Shown here: positions 1 to 12,400 of the stretch, piece after piece
Numbering within the stretch: position 1 is the first letter of the stretch
Layout of the letters: every line of letters begins with the position of its first letter
Assembly (NCBI GenBank): GCA_014376435.1
Contig: JACMRL010000013.1
Coordinates: forward strand, 1 to 64,000
Length of the DNA stretch: 64,000 nt
From: Bdellovibrio sp.
GTDB taxonomy: Bacteria; Bdellovibrionota; Bdellovibrionia; Bdellovibrionales; Bdellovibrionaceae
Direction: 5' to 3'
Program-made: the position numbers and the translations under genes
Notes under the pieces: model-generated
Database searches by the model: none
Told to the model about the DNA's origin: nothing
Seen by the model: the letters and a program-made list of their open reading frames with translations, nothing else

Positions 1-48
1 TCCCTTCCAAGCAGAGGGTTGCGGGTTCGAGACCCGTTCCCCGCTCCA
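1..48 (+). tRNA. tRNA-Gly (anticodon TCC), 3' part only
   Basis: The visible part starts at the anticodon loop (anticodon TCC at 6-8), followed by a T arm with GGTTCGAG and an encoded CCA end at 46-48. The 5' half lies outside the window. The sequence closely follows bacterial tRNA-Gly(UCC). It heads the tRNA-tuf cluster, in the same Gly-Thr-tuf order known from the E. coli tufB locus. Confidence 0.88.
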
Positions 49-66
49 AGTTTAAAACGGGTAAAT

Positions 67-141
67 GCCCGTGTAGCTCAGTGGTAGAGCACACCCTTGG
101 TAAGGGTGAGGTCGTCGGTTCGGCTCCGATCACGGGCTCCA
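67..141 (+). tRNA. tRNA-Thr (anticodon GGT)
   Basis: This is a 75-nt cloverleaf: acceptor GCCCGTG pairs with CACGGGC, the anticodon stem CACCC/GGGTG encloses loop TTGGTAA with anticodon GGT, the T loop is TTCGGCT, and CCA is encoded at 139-141. It sits between tRNA-Gly and tuf and is probably cotranscribed with the former. Confidence 0.97.
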
Positions 142-164
142 ACTAAGAGGGCTTAGTTTTTTTG
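141..164 (+). terminator. Hairpin with T-tract after tRNA-Thr
   Basis: AACTAAG (141-147) and CTTAGTT (152-158) form a 7-bp stem with a 4-nt loop, followed by a run of seven T. It should end, or only attenuate, the tRNA transcript ahead of tuf. The first base is the terminal A of the tRNA. Confidence 0.7.
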
Positions 165-194
165 TATTTAGTTTTAAAAGTTTGATGAACGAAT

Positions 195-200
195 TATATT
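195..200 (+). promoter_or_regulatory. Possible tuf promoter -10 element
   Basis: TATATT at 195-200 lies 20 bases before tuf, after the tRNA terminator. The -35 region (about TTTTAA at 172-177) is poor, so this is only a weak call. A strong GGGGG ribosome binding site follows at 213-217. Confidence 0.3.
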
Positions 201-220
201 AACAAATCTCTCAGGGGGAA

Positions 221-1414
<1,194 letters not shown>

Positions 1415-1476
1415 TTTTTAACTAAGCATCGACTAGTTAACGCGTAGCAATAATTACGACGTTCAAAAAATACGCC

Positions 1477-1513
1477 AAGGGGATAACTTAACAGTTGTCC
1501 CCTTTGTGTTTTT
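1477..1513 (+). terminator. Rho-independent terminator after tuf
   Basis: A 12-bp stem (1477-1488 with 1493-1504, one G-T wobble) closed by a TAAC loop is followed by TTTGTGTTTTT. It separates tuf from tRNA-Trp and is one of the strongest terminators in the window. Confidence 0.88.
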
Positions 1514-1556
1514 AGAGTTATATTTTGCGTCTTGTGTAATGCCATAAGAAAAGTAC

Positions 1557-1632
1557 AGGAGAATAGCTCCAGCGGTAGAGCGAACGACTCCAAATCGTTA
1601 GGTCGTGGGTTCGAATCCCTCTTCTCCTGCCA
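1557..1632 (+). tRNA. tRNA-Trp (anticodon CCA)
   Basis: This is a 76-nt cloverleaf: acceptor AGGAGAA pairs with TTCTCCT, the anticodon stem AACGA/TCGTT holds loop CTCCAAA (anticodon CCA), the T loop is TTCGAAT, and CCA is encoded at 1630-1632. A tRNA-Trp between tuf and secE is a recurrent bacterial arrangement. Confidence 0.97.
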
Positions 1633-1659
1633 ATTAGTTGAAAAAAACTAATTGTCTTT
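1631..1659 (+). terminator. Hairpin after tRNA-Trp (weak terminator or processing signal)
   Basis: CAATTAGTT (1631-1639) and AACTAATTG (1646-1654) form a perfect 9-bp stem with a 6-base loop, followed only by TCTTT. The short T-tract suggests partial termination or tRNA 3' processing rather than a full stop before secE. Confidence 0.55.
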
Positions 1660-1678
1660 CGGTGCTTACACAAAAAAC

Positions 1679-1696
1679 TTGATAAGTGATTATCAA
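1679..1696 (+). repeat. Inverted repeat upstream of secE
   Basis: TTGATAA and TTATCAA flank GTGA, a 7-bp inverted repeat 29 bases before the secE start. It could be an operator-like site or part of the secE leader RNA. Nothing in the sequence decides between these. Confidence 0.4.
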
Positions 1697-1724
1697 AAAT
1701 TGTTTCTAAAGGTATGGGGAATGC

Positions 1725-2102
1725 ATGGATAAAACAGTTTCAAAAATCGTTACGTTAAGCTTTTTAGTATTTTCGGTTCTAATTGGCTATACAGTTTCAA
1801 CTTTATTAAAGGTTTTTTCTGGCGCTTTTGGTTCGGTCGCAAAAGCAATGAATTACGATTTATTCAAGCACGGTTTGCCAGTTGCTTTGACTCTAGCATT
1901 ATTTATTTATCTTCAATTCAACAGCAAAATTTTAGTATGGGCTGATGAAGTTATTATTGAAATTAAAAAAGTTGTTTGGCCCCCGGGAAAAGATGTTCGC
2001 GGTATGACCATCGTGGTTGTTGTGATGGTTTTAATCTCAAGTGTGATCGTTAGTTTTTTTGATATGTTCTCGGGCTTCGTTCTTAACCAATTAATGAAAT
2101 AA
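1725..2102 (+). CDS. secE: Preprotein translocase subunit SecE
   Basis: SecE is the essential clamp subunit of the SecYEG channel in the inner membrane. The 125-residue product is the long, three-helix form like that of E. coli: hydrophobic segments lie near residues 8-30, 50-66 and 92-120. The conserved amphipathic stretch EIKKVVWPPGKDV (about 79-91) precedes the last helix. It is followed immediately by nusG, the standard pairing. Confidence 0.96.
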   Translation: MDKTVSKIVTLSFLVFSVLIGYTVSTLLKVFSGAFGSVAKAMNYDLFKHGLPVALTLALFIYLQFNSKILVWADEVIIEIKKVVWPPGKDVRGMTIVVVVMVLISSVIVSFFDMFSGFVLNQLMK

Positions 2103-2116
2103 TGGAGTTAACTACT

Positions 2117-2665
2117 ATGGATAAAAAATGGTACATCGTTAACGTTCAATCGGGTTGTGAAAATACAGCGAAAGCTGCAATCGAAGATCGCATTCGTACG
2201 GCAAAAATGGAAACTGCTTTTGGCGAAATTTTAATTCCGGCAGAAAATGTTGTAGAATTAGTTAAAGGTCAAAAGACCACGAAGTCTCGGAAATTTTTTC
2301 CAGGATACATTTTTGTAAATATGAACTTAAGTGACCAGACTTGGCACTTAGTAAAAAACTCTTCTAAAGTTTCTGGATTTGTCGGCGCCGGAGCTGGTAG
2401 TGCAAAAACTCGTCCTCCGGAAGTTCCTGAGCATGAAGTGATGCGCGTGACTCAGCAAATGGCTGGCTTAGGTGAAAAACCAAAAACTAAAATTAATTTT
2501 TCTGTTGGTGAGCAAGTCATGGTTGTTGATGGACCTTTCAGTAATTTCAACGGGACCGTTGAAGACATCAATGAAGAAAAATTAAAAGTAAAAGTATTAG
2601 TAAGTATCTTCGGACGCCCAACTCCCGTTGAGTTGGATTTTGTTCAGGTAGAGAAAAGCGTTTAA
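2117..2665 (+). CDS. nusG: Transcription termination/antitermination factor NusG
   Basis: NusG binds RNA polymerase and couples it to Rho and to the ribosome via S10. The protein starts MDKKWYIVNVQSG and has the RKFFPGYIFV signature of the NGN domain and a C-terminal KOW domain containing VMVVDGPFSNFNGTV. I place the start at 2117 (182 aa) because GGAG at 2103-2106 is correctly spaced; an upstream ATG at 2102 overlaps the secE stop and would add five residues. Confidence 0.97.
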   Translation: MDKKWYIVNVQSGCENTAKAAIEDRIRTAKMETAFGEILIPAENVVELVKGQKTTKSRKFFPGYIFVNMNLSDQTWHLVKNSSKVSGFVGAGAGSAKTRPPEVPEHEVMRVTQQMAGLGEKPKTKINFSVGEQVMVVDGPFSNFNGTVEDINEEKLKVKVLVSIFGRPTPVELDFVQVEKSV

Positions 2666-2753
2666 TTAACTATTAATCCGGATTGCCATACGGGCTTTTC
2701 GGTAAATAATAACCCTCATCCTTAAAAGGGATGAATGCAAAAGTGGGATCAGT

Positions 2754-3179
2754 ATGGCAAAAAAAGTTACAGGTATGATCAAATTGCAGATACCGGCAGG
2801 GAAAGCTAATCCAGCTCCACCCGTTGGACCGGCACTTGGGCAGCATGGGGTAAACATTATGGAGTTCTGTAAGCAGTTTAATGCTAAGACTCAGGCGCTT
2901 GGTGATAGCATTGTACCTATCATCATCACTGTGTACCAGGACCGTTCGTTTACTTTCATCACCAAGACGCCTCCGGTATCTTCGTTAATCAAGAAGGCAT
3001 TAAAATTAGAGTCAGGCTCTAAAATGCCACAAAAAGATAAGGTCGGTAAAATTAACCAAGGCCAAATCAAAACAATCGCAACGACAAAGTTGCCCGATTT
3101 AAACTGTGTATTAGTAGAATCTGCAATGAGACAAGTTGCTGGAACTGCTAAAAGCATGGGTATCGAAGTTCAGGAATAG
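2754..3179 (+). CDS. rplK: 50S ribosomal protein L11
   Basis: L11 forms the GTPase-associated centre with 23S rRNA and is needed for factor-driven hydrolysis. The 141 residues match the family. The proline-rich N-terminal linker ([20 protein letters not shown]) and the C-terminal rRNA-binding domain are intact. The 88-nt gap before it holds a small hairpin (TCATCC/GGATGA near 2716-2734) that may belong to an L1-responsive leader. rplA follows after 9 bases. Confidence 0.98.
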   Translation: MAKKVTGMIKLQIPAGKANPAPPVGPALGQHGVNIMEFCKQFNAKTQALGDSIVPIIITVYQDRSFTFITKTPPVSSLIKKALKLESGSKMPQKDKVGKINQGQIKTIATTKLPDLNCVLVESAMRQVAGTAKSMGIEVQE

Positions 3180-3188
3180 GCGAAAGAT

Positions 3189-3890
3189 ATGGGAAAAAAA
3201 TTTACCGCAGCAGCAAAAAAAGTTGATTCTACAAAAAAATATACTTTCGACGAAGGCATGAAACTAGTTATCGATACAGCTCCGGCTAAATTCGATGAAT
3301 CAGTTGATGTAGCAATTCGTTTAGGTATTGATCCAAAACAATCTGATCAACAAGTTCGTGGTGCGATTGCTCTACCTCACGGTTTAGGCAAAAATGTACG
3401 CGTCGTTGTTTTCGCGAAAGGCCCTAAAGAGAACGAAGCTAAAGCGGCTGGAGCTGACTTTGTCGGCGGCGACGATTTAGTAGCGAAAATCAATGGTGGT
3501 TGGTTAGAGTTCGATAAATGTATTGCTACCCCAGACATGATGGCGACGGTTTCTAAGGTTGCGAAGGTTTTAGGACCTCGTGGTTTGATGCCGAATCCTA
3601 AAGTTGGAACTGTGACGATGAATGTTGGCGAAGCAGTTACCGCAGAAAAAAAAGGTAAACTTGATTTCCGCGTCGATAAAGCAGGTATCGTGCACGTTTC
3701 TATCGGCCGCAAATCGATGGGCGTTGCAAAGTTAAAAGATAACTTCGATGCATTCATGGGCGCGATCGTTAAAGCGAAGCCAGCGACTTCTAAGGGTATT
3801 TACTTACGTACTCTTTCAATCGCTTCGACAATGGGCCCGGGTATCAAACTTGATGCAAATCAAGCGATGGCTGGATCAGAAGATAACTAA
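3189..3890 (+). CDS. rplA: 50S ribosomal protein L1
   Basis: L1 forms the mobile stalk at the ribosomal E site and, in many bacteria, represses its own rplK-rplA mRNA. The 233-residue length is standard. The signature around [15 protein letters not shown] (about residues 127-141) is intact. The gene ends 150 bases before rplJ, so the L10 operon probably has its own leader. Confidence 0.98.
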   Translation: MGKKFTAAAKKVDSTKKYTFDEGMKLVIDTAPAKFDESVDVAIRLGIDPKQSDQQVRGAIALPHGLGKNVRVVVFAKGPKENEAKAAGADFVGGDDLVAKINGGWLEFDKCIATPDMMATVSKVAKVLGPRGLMPNPKVGTVTMNVGEAVTAEKKGKLDFRVDKAGIVHVSIGRKSMGVAKLKDNFDAFMGAIVKAKPATSKGIYLRTLSIASTMGPGIKLDANQAMAGSEDN

Positions 3891-4040
3891 AATTGTCCTG
3901 CCAAAGGCGGGCTAAGATTTTTAAACTAGAGCGTCGATGAAAGCTGGTATCGAAAGATATAAATTGCGATCGAGGAATTCTTCTTCAATCACAGGCCACT
4001 CGAGATGACGTTCTTAAAACTCACGAAGGGAGGTTCCGGT
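3891..4040 (+). promoter_or_regulatory. Probable L10 leader region (rplJ-rplL 5' UTR)
   Basis: This 150-nt gap between rplA and rplJ contains a compact hairpin (CCTGCC, loop AAA, GGCGGG at 3897-3911). Further pairing is possible downstream before the AAGGGAGG ribosome binding site at 4026-4033. In bacteria this position usually carries the L10(L12)4-binding autoregulatory leader. Its kink-turn was not individually verified. Confidence 0.45.
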
Positions 4041-4580
4041 ATGTTAAGAGCTGATAAAGAAACAGACATTAAATTGATCTCTGAAAAATTAGCAAAAGCT
4101 AAAGGTGCCTTTGTCGTAGACTTTAAGGGCATGAAAGTGGAGCAAGTAACATCGTTACGTAAAAAGCTTCACGCTGTTGAGTCTGAGATGAAGGTTGTGC
4201 GCAACACGCTTGCGAAGCGCGCATTCAAAGATCACCCCACTGTTGGTGGTGCATTCGAATCAACAATGACTGGTACAAACGCGATCGTTTTTGCGTTTAA
4301 CGAAGTTGTTGGCGTTGCGAAAGCATTAGCTGATTTTGGTAAAGATGTTGAAGCTCTAAAGATCAAAACAGGTATGATGGACGGCGAAGCGCTTGATGCT
4401 AATAAAATCAAGTTCCTTGCGACATTGCCTGGTAAAGATCAATTGCGTTCACAGTTCTTATGTTTATTAAAAGAGCCATCGGCTCGTTTAGTTCGCGTGA
4501 TGAATATGTATGCAGAGAAAAACGGCGCAGCGCCGGTAGCCGCATCTGAAGATGCAGCTCCAGCGGCACCACAAGCTTAG
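4041..4580 (+). CDS. rplJ: 50S ribosomal protein L10
   Basis: L10 anchors the L7/L12 dimers on the ribosome stalk. I start it at ATG 4041 (MLRADKETD, 179 aa) because AGGGAGG lies just upstream; an in-frame ATG at 4005 would add twelve unlikely residues. The C-terminal helix that binds L12 ends in an alanine/proline-rich tail. rplL follows after 58 bases. Confidence 0.97.
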   Translation: MLRADKETDIKLISEKLAKAKGAFVVDFKGMKVEQVTSLRKKLHAVESEMKVVRNTLAKRAFKDHPTVGGAFESTMTGTNAIVFAFNEVVGVAKALADFGKDVEALKIKTGMMDGEALDANKIKFLATLPGKDQLRSQFLCLLKEPSARLVRVMNMYAEKNGAAPVAASEDAAPAAPQA

Positions 4581-4638
4581 GCCCAGAGAATTAACTCTCG
4601 GTTTATTTAATAAATAATTTTTAGAAGGAAACTTTAAA

Positions 4639-5004
4639 ATGGCTATGACAAACGAACAATTAGTAGAAGCATTATCAAGCAAGACAGTCATCGAAATCGC
4701 TGAACTTGTTAAAACTTTAGAAGAAAAATGGGGCGTTTCAGCTGCTGCACCAACGGCGGCGGCTGGTCCGGCTGGTCCTGCGGCTGAAGTACAAACTGCT
4801 TTCGACGTTATCTTGATGGAAGCCGGAGCAAACAAAATCGGCGTAATCAAAGAAGTACGTGCGATCACTGGTTTAGGCTTAGCTGAAGCAAAAGCTTTAG
4901 TTGAGGCTGGCGGAAAAGCAGTTAAAGAAGGCGCAACTAAAGAAGACGCTGATAAATTCAAAAAGCAATTAGAAGCTGCGGGCGCGAAAGTTACTGTTAA
5001 GTAG
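4639..5004 (+). CDS. rplL: 50S ribosomal protein L7/L12
   Basis: This multicopy stalk protein recruits translational GTPases. The 121 residues show the N-terminal dimerisation helices, an Ala/Gly/Pro hinge (about residues 35-50) and the C-terminal domain containing [20 protein letters not shown], the factor-binding helix. An AAGGAAA ribosome binding site precedes ATG. Confidence 0.98.
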   Translation: MAMTNEQLVEALSSKTVIEIAELVKTLEEKWGVSAAAPTAAAGPAGPAAEVQTAFDVILMEAGANKIGVIKEVRAITGLGLAEAKALVEAGGKAVKEGATKEDADKFKKQLEAAGAKVTVK

Positions 5005-5027
5005 TTTTTAAGTCTCAAGTTTGATTG

Positions 5028-5065
5028 AGGGCGGAGTTTAACGACTCTCGCCCTTTAGTGTTTTT
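5028..5065 (+). terminator. Attenuator-like hairpin between rplL and rpoB
   Basis: AGGGCG-GAG (5028-5036) pairs with CTC-T-CGCCCT (5045-5054, one bulged T) and is followed by TTAGTGTTTTT. In E. coli a partial terminator at the same place sets the ratio of ribosomal protein to polymerase mRNA; a similar role is inferred here. Confidence 0.6.
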
Positions 5066-5194
5066 AAAAGTTCGAGTTTTCAGACGAAGACTTAAAGTTT
5101 TAAGAAGATTAAAAAAGTTTTGAAAAGTTTAGTAAGTTTTAATGTGGGTCTTGGTAATTCCCCCCGAAGCGAAATACCACTCTTAGGCGACGGC

Positions 5195-5222
5195 TTAAGA
5201 TTATTTAAATCGAGGTTATACT
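5195..5222 (+). promoter_or_regulatory. Possible rpoBC promoter
   Basis: TTAAGA (5195-5200), a 16-bp spacer and TATACT (5217-5222) resemble a housekeeping promoter about 40 bases upstream of the rpoB start. It would let rpoBC be transcribed beyond the attenuator after rplL. Confidence 0.42.
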
Positions 5223-5262
5223 CGAATGCATAGCCGACAGGCTTGCGACATGGGAGAACGGA

Positions 5263-8200
5263 ATGAATAAGACTCCGATTACGGCTTCTAATCTGCGGAT
5301 TAGAAAATCTTTCGCGAAAAATAAACAGGTTATTGAAATTCCTAATTTGATCGAATTACAAAAACGATCTTATGAAGCTTTTCTACAAAGAGAAATGGAT
5401 CCAGATCGTCGTGGCGCTGATGGCCTTAACGGCGTATTTAAATCTGTATTCCCAATCTCTGATTTCAATAACACCTCATCGTTAGAGTTCGTGAGTTACA
5501 CTCTTGAGCCAGCAAAATACGATGTTGATGAGTGCCGTCAGCGTGGAATGACATACGCTGCCCCGATCAAGGTGACTTTGCGTTTAATCGTATTTGATAT
5601 TGATGAAGAAACTGAAGCACGTAGTATCCGTGACGTGAAAGAACAAGAAGTTTACCTTGGAGAAATTCCATTAATGACGGCAAACGGTTCTTTCATCATC
5701 AACGGTACAGAGCGCGTTGTAGTTTCTCAGTTACACAGATCTCCGGGTGTTTTCTTTGACCACGATAGTGGTAAGAACAATGCCTCAGGAAAATTAATCT
5801 ATTCAGCACGTGTCATTCCTTACCGTGGTTCTTGGCTTGACGTCGAATTCGATCAGAAAGACGTTATTCACGTTCGAATCGATCGTCGTCGTAAATTCCC
5901 AGTCACTATTTTATTAAAAGCATTGGGTTACAACGTTGAGCAATTATTAGAATACTTCTATGATCTTGATGAAATCGTGGTTAAGGGTAAACAGTTATTC
6001 CGTAAGTTAGATATTGAAAGAATGTCTGGCCAACGCGCGATTGCTGATATCACTGATCCGAAATCGGGCGAAGTATTGGTAAAAGCGGGCCGCCGTATTA
6101 CTCGTGCGATCGTTAAAAAAGTTAAAGATTTAAACTTAACTGAACTTGAAATCCAACCTCAAGATTTAGAAGGTAAAGTTTTAGCTAAGCCATTGATCGA
6201 TGAGTCAACGGGCGAAATCATTGCCGATGCAAATAACGAATTAACCGTTGCGACAATCAAAAAAGCAATGTCATCTGGCATTGAAAATTTCTATCTTATT
6301 TTCTTCGATGGTTTAACTGTTGGTCCATTCTTACGTAATACTTTATTAGTTGATAAAGTTGCTAATAAGGACGAATCACTTGTTGAAATCTACAAACGTT
6401 TACGTCCGGGTGAGCCTCCAGTTTTAGAAGCCGCTAACGCTTACTTCAATCGTTTATTCTTTGATCCAGAAGCATACGACTTATCTGAAGTTGGCCGTAT
6501 CAAGATCAATCATAAATTCGGTATCTCGATGGAAGAATGTCCACCATCTTTCCGCGTATTAACTCACAAAGATATTTTATCAACGGTTAAGCATTTAATC
6601 GATTTGAAAAACGGTCGCGGTGTGGTTGATGATATCGATCACTTAGGAAATCGTCGAGTACGATCTGTAGGCGAGCTTTTAGAAAATCAATACCGTATTG
6701 GTTTGGTTCGTATGGAGCGCGCAATTAAAGAGCGTATGTCTTTACAAGATGTTGAAACAATGATGCCTCACGATTTAGTGAACGCAAAACCTGTGAATGC
6801 AGTTGTTAAAGAATTTTTCGGTTCTTCTCAATTATCTCAGTTCATGGATCAAACAAATCCGTTATCTGAAATTACACATAAACGTCGTTTATCAGCGTTA
6901 GGCCCCGGCGGTTTAACTCGTGATCGCGCTGGTTTTGAAGTACGTGACGTACATCCAACGCATTACGGTCGTATTTGTCCGATCGAAACGCCAGAGGGAC
7001 CAAACATCGGTCTAATCGCGTCTCTATCTACATACGCACGTATTAATAACTACGGTTTCATTGAAACACCATACCGCAAAGTTGAAGGCGGAAAAGTTTC
7101 GGCTGAAATCCATTATATGTCAGCACTTGAAGAGGGTGGACACTATAAGGCGCAAGCTCCTACTGACGGAAAAAATAACAGCGAACTAGCTCCGGGGACA
7201 CACAACGTACGTAGAGATGGTGAGTATGAATTAGTTGATCGTGATAAAGTAACTTTGATGGACGTTTCTCCGTCGCAGTTAGTTTCTATCGCGGCATCTT
7301 TGATTCCGTTTCTTGAGCATGATGATGCCAACCGCGCCCTGATGGGTTCGAACATGCAACGTCAGGCCGTTCCGTTAATTAAATCTCGTGCACCACTTGT
7401 AGGTACCGGTGTTGAGCGTTTAGTTGCTCGTGACTCTGGAACTTCAGTGGTTGCTATGAACGACGGTATCGTTGAGTTAGTCGATGCATCTCGCATCGTA
7501 GTTCGTCGTCTTGCAAAAGGCGGAGAACTTGGTGCCAACGTTGATATCTACAACTTAACAAAATACCAACGTACAAATCAAAATACCTGTTTCAATCAAA
7601 AACCAATCGTTAAAAAAGGCGATCGCGTTTCTAAAACAGATATCATCGCGGATGGACCTTCGACTGAGTTGGGTGAATTAGCATTAGGACAAAATATCCT
7701 AGTCGCGTTCACTCCTTGGATGGGTTACAACTTCGAGGATTCTATTTTGATCTCTGAAAAGTTATTAAAAGAAGATACTTACACTTCGGTCCATATCGAA
7801 GAATTCGAATGTATCGCACGTGATACGAAACTTGGAAAAGAAGAAATCACTCGTGATATCGCCAACGTCGGCGAAGAAGCATTAAAAGACTTAGATAGCT
7901 CAGGTATCATCCGTATTGGTGCTGAAGTAAAACCAGGTTTCATCTTAGTGGGTAAAGTGACTCCAAAGGGTGAAACGCAATTATCTCCAGAAGAAAAACT
8001 TTTACGAGCAATCTTCGGTGAAAAAGCGGGCGACGTACGTGATACATCATTACGCGTACCATCGGGCGTTTACGGAACAGTGATCGATGCTCAAGTTTAT
8101 TCTCGTGAAGGTTCTGATCGCGATGAGCGTTTAGCGTCTATCATTGAAGATAAACGTACTAAATTAGAAAAAGATCTAGTGATCGAGCAAAACGTTATCC

Positions 8201-9441
8201 GTAATAATGCGATCGAAAAATTACGTGAAATCGTTGTTGGCAAAAAAACAACTGGAATTTTATTAAATGAAGATGGATCTCAAAAGCTTTTGAATAAAGG
8301 CCAAGACATTACATCTGCAGATTTAGAAACAATTCCGTTTGAATTATTAAGCTACATCCCTCTCGAGCAAGACGTAGAATTCCAAGTTAACAAAATCATT
8401 GATGGTGCTCGTAACCAGCTCGATGCAGTTAAAATGGTATTCAATGAGAAGATTGATCGCCTTAAAAAAGGTGACGAACTTCCTCCGGGCGTTATCAAAA
8501 TGGTTAAAGTTTACGTGGCAATTAAGCGTAAATTACAAGTCGGTGATAAGTTCGCCGGCCGCCATGGTAATAAAGGGGTTGTTTCAAAAGTATTACCGGT
8601 TGAAGACATGCCATACTTAGCAGACGGTACTCCAGTTGATATGGTTCTAAACCCACTGGGCGTTCCTTCACGTATGAATATCGGTCAGATTCTTGAAGTT
8701 CACTTAGGTTGGGCAGCCCTTAATTTGGGTCGTCAGATCGGTGAACAACTAGAAAAATTCAACGCGGATTCTATGCGTACTAAAATGAAAGAAATCTACG
8801 ACGACGCTGAAATTTCAGCGAAAGTTGATAAAGCAGATGACGAGTCGATCAAAAAAATGGCTGTCGCAATCCAAAACGGTGTTCACGTTGGAACTCCGGT
8901 ATTCGATGGCGCCCATGAGTCTGATATGCGCGAGTTATTAAAGAAAGCTGAATTAGCGTCAACGCAATCCGTATTATTCGATGGTCGTTCGGGTGAGCCT
9001 TTCGCCAACCAAGTAACGGTGGGTGTAATGTACATGCTGAAGCTTCATCACTTAGTTGAAGAGAAGATCCATGCACGGTCTATTGGACCTTATTCATTAG
9101 TTTCTCAGCAGCCTCTGGGCGGTAAAGCTCAATTCGGGGGTCAGCGTTTAGGAGAGATGGAAGTTTGGGCGATCGAGGCATACGGAGCAGCTTATTCTTT
9201 ACAAGAATTCTTAACTGTTAAGTCAGATGACGTAGCAGGTAGAACTCGTATGTACGAATCAATCGTACGTGGTGAGAATATCCTTGAGCCGGGATTACCA
9301 GAATCATTTAACGTTTTAATTAAAGAACTTCAGTCATTAGCGATGAATGTAGAACTTGTTGAGTCAGACATCTTAACCGATGACATTAACGACATGCCAG
9401 TTGAAGAGACCGCATCAACATCTGAAACCATTCAACACTAA
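5263..9441 (+). CDS. rpoB: DNA-directed RNA polymerase subunit beta
   Basis: Beta forms one pincer of RNA polymerase and part of the active site. At 1392 residues it is slightly longer than the E. coli protein (1342). The rifampicin pocket is at residues 520-546 ([20 protein letters not shown] and on). It equals the wild-type E. coli sequence except Asn518 to Thr and Ile530 to Leu (E. coli numbering); the usual resistance positions D516, H526 and S531 carry sensitive-type residues. Near the C-terminus [14 protein letters not shown]-like and [19 protein letters not shown] motifs are intact. Confidence 0.99.
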   Translation: MNKTPITASNLRIRKSFAKNKQVIEIPNLIELQKRSYEAFLQREMDPDRRGADGLNGVFKSVFPISDFNNTSSLEFVSYTLEPAKYDVDECRQRGMTYAAPIKVTLRLIVFDIDEETEARSIRDVKEQEVYLGEIPLMTANGSFIINGTERVVVSQLHRSPGVFFDHDSGKNNASGKLIYSARVIPYRGSWLDVEFDQKDVIHVRIDRRRKFPVTILLKALGYNVEQLLEYFYDLDEIVVKGKQLFRKLDIERMSGQRAIADITDPKSGEVLVKAGRRITRAIVKKVKDLNLTELEIQPQDLEGKVLAKPLIDESTGEIIADANNELTVATIKKAMSSGIENFYLIFFDGLTVGPFLRNTLLVDKVANKDESLVEIYKRLRPGEPPVLEAANAYFNRLFFDPEAYDLSEVGRIKINHKFGISMEECPPSFRVLTHKDILSTVKHLIDLKNGRGVVDDIDHLGNRRVRSVGELLENQYRIGLVRMERAIKERMSLQDVETMMPHDLVNAKPVNAVVKEFFGSSQLSQFMDQTNPLSEITHKRRLSALGPGGLTRDRAGFEVRDVHPTHYGRICPIETPEGPNIGLIASLSTYARINNYGFIETPYRKVEGGKVSAEIHYMSALEEGGHYKAQAPTDGKNNSELAPGTHNVRRDGEYELVDRDKVTLMDVSPSQLVSIAASLIPFLEHDDANRALMGSNMQRQAVPLIKSRAPLVGTGVERLVARDSGTSVVAMNDGIVELVDASRIVVRRLAKGGELGANVDIYNLTKYQRTNQNTCFNQKPIVKKGDRVSKTDIIADGPSTELGELALGQNILVAFTPWMGYNFEDSILISEKLLKEDTYTSVHIEEFECIARDTKLGKEEITRDIANVGEEALKDLDSSGIIRIGAEVKPGFILVGKVTPKGETQLSPEEKLLRAIFGEKAGDVRDTSLRVPSGVYGTVIDAQVYSREGSDRDERLASIIEDKRTKLEKDLVIEQNVIRNNAIEKLREIVVGKKTTGILLNEDGSQKLLNKGQDITSADLETIPFELLSYIPLEQDVEFQVNKIIDGARNQLDAVKMVFNEKIDRLKKGDELPPGVIKMVKVYVAIKRKLQVGDKFAGRHGNKGVVSKVLPVEDMPYLADGTPVDMVLNPLGVPSRMNIGQILEVHLGWAALNLGRQIGEQLEKFNADSMRTKMKEIYDDAEISAKVDKADDESIKKMAVAIQNGVHVGTPVFDGAHESDMRELLKKAELASTQSVLFDGRSGEPFANQVTVGVMYMLKLHHLVEEKIHARSIGPYSLVSQQPLGGKAQFGGQRLGEMEVWAIEAYGAAYSLQEFLTVKSDDVAGRTRMYESIVRGENILEPGLPESFNVLIKELQSLAMNVELVESDILTDDINDMPVEETASTSETIQH

Positions 9442-9485
9442 CGATATTTCGCTGAAAGCGAATAGAAAGTTTACAAGGAGTTAAA

Positions 9486-12400
9486 GTGAGAGATTTATTA
9501 AATTTTTTCGACAAGCCAAAAGATCCACTTTCGTTTGATGCCGTACGTATTTCGTTGGCATCTCCAGAAATGATTCGTGAGTGGTCTTTCGGTGAAGTAA
9601 AAAAACCTGAAACAATCAACTACCGTACGTTCAAGCCAGAGCGCGACGGTTTATTCTGCGCGAAGATTTTCGGTCCAATCAAGGATTACGAATGTCTTTG
9701 TGGTAAATATAAGCGAATGAAATATCGCGGTGTCATCTGCGAGAAGTGCGGCGTTGAAGTCACACAAACTAAAGTACGTCGTGAGCGCTTAGGTCACATC
9801 GAACTTTCGTCTCCAGTTGCACACATCTGGTTTTTACGTTCATTGCCATCACGTATCGGTAACTTACTTAACTTGTCTTTAAAAGATGTTGAGAAAGTTC
9901 TTTACTGTGAATCATACATCGTAGTTGATCCAATGGAGACAACTTTAGAAGAAGGAGCAGTTCTATCTGAAGAAGCTTACCAAGCGGCTTTAAATGAATT
10001 CGGTCCAAACTTCAAAGCCGGTATGGGCGGCGAGTACGTTCGTGAGATGTTACGCAAAATTGACTGCGAATATTTATCACGCAAATTACGTATGGAGCTT
10101 AAAGAAACTAAATCTGAAGCGGGTATTAAAAAATTATCTAAGCGTTTAAAAGTTGTAGAAGCTTTCAAAGGTTCTACAAATAAACCTGAATGGATGATGT
10201 TAGAAGCGCTTCCCGTGTTACCGCCGGATTTGCGTCCGTTAGTACCTCTTGATGGTGGCCGTTTCGCTACTTCAGATCTAAATGATTTATATCGTCGTGT
10301 AATCAACCGTAATAATCGTTTGAAACGTCTTCAAGAGCTGAATGCTCCGGACATTATCATCCGAAATGAAAAGCGTATGTTACAAGAAGCAGTTGATGCA
10401 TTACTTGATAACGGACGTCGCGGAAAAACTTTTACCGGTCCAAACAAGCGTCCATTAAAATCTCTAAGTGACATGCTTAAAGGTAAACAAGGTCGTTTCC
10501 GTCAGAATTTATTAGGTAAACGTGTAGATTACTCGGGTCGTTCGGTTATCACCGTCGGACCTACTTTGAAATTACATCAGTGCGGTCTTCCTAAGATTAT
10601 GGCTTTAGAATTATTTAAACCTTTCGTTTACAACAAACTTGAAGAAAAAGGTTTAGCGACCACAATCAAACAAGCAAAGCGTTTAGTTGATCAGCAAACT
10701 GTCGAAGTTTGGGATATCTTAGCTGAAGTTGTTAAAGAGCATCCGGTTTTACTAAATCGTGCGCCAACTCTTCATAGACTTGGTATTCAAGCTTTCGAAC
10801 CAGTTCTTCACGAAGGTAAAGCGATTCAGTTACATCCATTAGTATGTACAGCGTTCAATGCCGATTTCGATGGAGATCAGATGGCGGTCCACGTACCACT
10901 TTCTGTAGAAGCTCAAGTTGAAGCTCGCGTATTAATGATGTCTACGAACAATATTTTATCGCCGGCCAATGGTAAACCGATCATCAATCCATCTCAGGAC
11001 GTTGTCTTGGGTTTATATTGGATGACTCGCGTACGCCCTGGCGCAAAAGGTACTGGAAAGGTATTCGGTTCAGTTCAAGAGGCTACGTATGCCTACGAAG
11101 CTGGTGTGGTTGATATTCAATCCGCATGTAAAGTAAAAATTAAAGGCAAGCTTGAAGAGACTTCAGTCGGTCGCGCGATTCTTTCAGACGCGGTTCCTAA
11201 AGAAGTTCCATTTGCATCGATCAATACAGTGATGAGTAAAAAATCGATCGCGGCATTGATCGATACAACATTCCGTCATGCGGGCGCGAAAGCCACTTGT
11301 ATCCTCGCGGATCAAATCATGCAGTTAGGTTTTAAATACTCAACTGTAGCGGGTCTTTCGATCTCTCTTGATGATATGATTATCCCTGAATCAAAAGCTT
11401 CGATGATTGCAGAAGCTGAAAAGCAAGTTCAAGAAATCCAAACTCAGTACGACGAAGGTTTAATCACCGACGGTGAGCGCTACAATAAAGTTGTGGATAT
11501 CTGGGCACAAACATCTGACAAAGTTGCTAAAGAGATGATGGGTCAAATCGAAAGACAAAAATTCATCGTCGACGGCAAAGAAATCGTCGGACCTTCATTC
11601 AATCCGATCTATATCATGGCGGATTCTGGAGCCCGGGGTTCATTCAATCAGTTGCGTCAGCTAGGTGGTATGCGTGGTCTTATGGCCAAGCCATCGGGCG
11701 AGATTATCGAAACGCCGATCACGGCAAATTTCCGTGAAGGTTTAACGGTTCTACAATACTTCATTTCAACTCACGGAGCCCGTAAGGGTCTTGCCGATAC
11801 CGCTCTTAAAACAGCGAACTCGGGTTACCTTACTCGCAGACTAGTTGACGTGGCTCAAGACGTAGTTGTGTCTGAAATCGATTGCGGAACTGAAGAAGGT
11901 TTAGATATCACTCCAGTTTATGAATCAGGCGAAATCATTCAAGGTATTGGCGATCGTATTTTAGGTCGCGTAGCTTTAACTGAAGTTGTTGATCCTTCTA
12001 CGAACACAATTCTAGTTAAGAAAAACCAAGAAATGACTGAGACTGATGTTAAGAAAATCGAAGACATGGGTATCGAGAAAGTAACGATCCGTTCAGCGTT
12101 GATGTGTGAAGCACGTCGCGGTGTTTGTGTGAAATGTTACGGTCGTGATTTAGCTCGTGGAGCAACTGTGAACTTAGGTGAAACAGTTGGTATTATCGCA
12201 GCACAGTCAATCGGTGAACCGGGAACTCAATTAACAATGCGTACATTTCACTTAGGTGGAGCGGCATCTCGTTCAGTTGAGCAATCAGTTCATACATCTC
12301 GTTACGAAGGTACAATTAAGTTAGTGAACGTTCAGTCAGTGAAAAATAAAAATAACAAATTAACTGTTATGAATCGTAATGGTCAGGCTTTAGTAATTGA

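Noticed and set aside
3377-3757. Minus-strand open frame inside rplA
   Set aside because: It is a shadow of a conserved coding sequence, as are many similar frames opposite rpoB, rpoC, fusA and rpoA.
4005-4040. Upstream ATG as the rplJ start
   Set aside because: No ribosome binding site, and the added residues overlap the leader; ATG 4041 has an ideal one and fits L10 length.
4488-5018. Long minus-strand open frame over rplJ/rplL
   Set aside because: It lies opposite two certain ribosomal genes and its composition (Ala/Ser/Pro-rich) mirrors their codon pattern.
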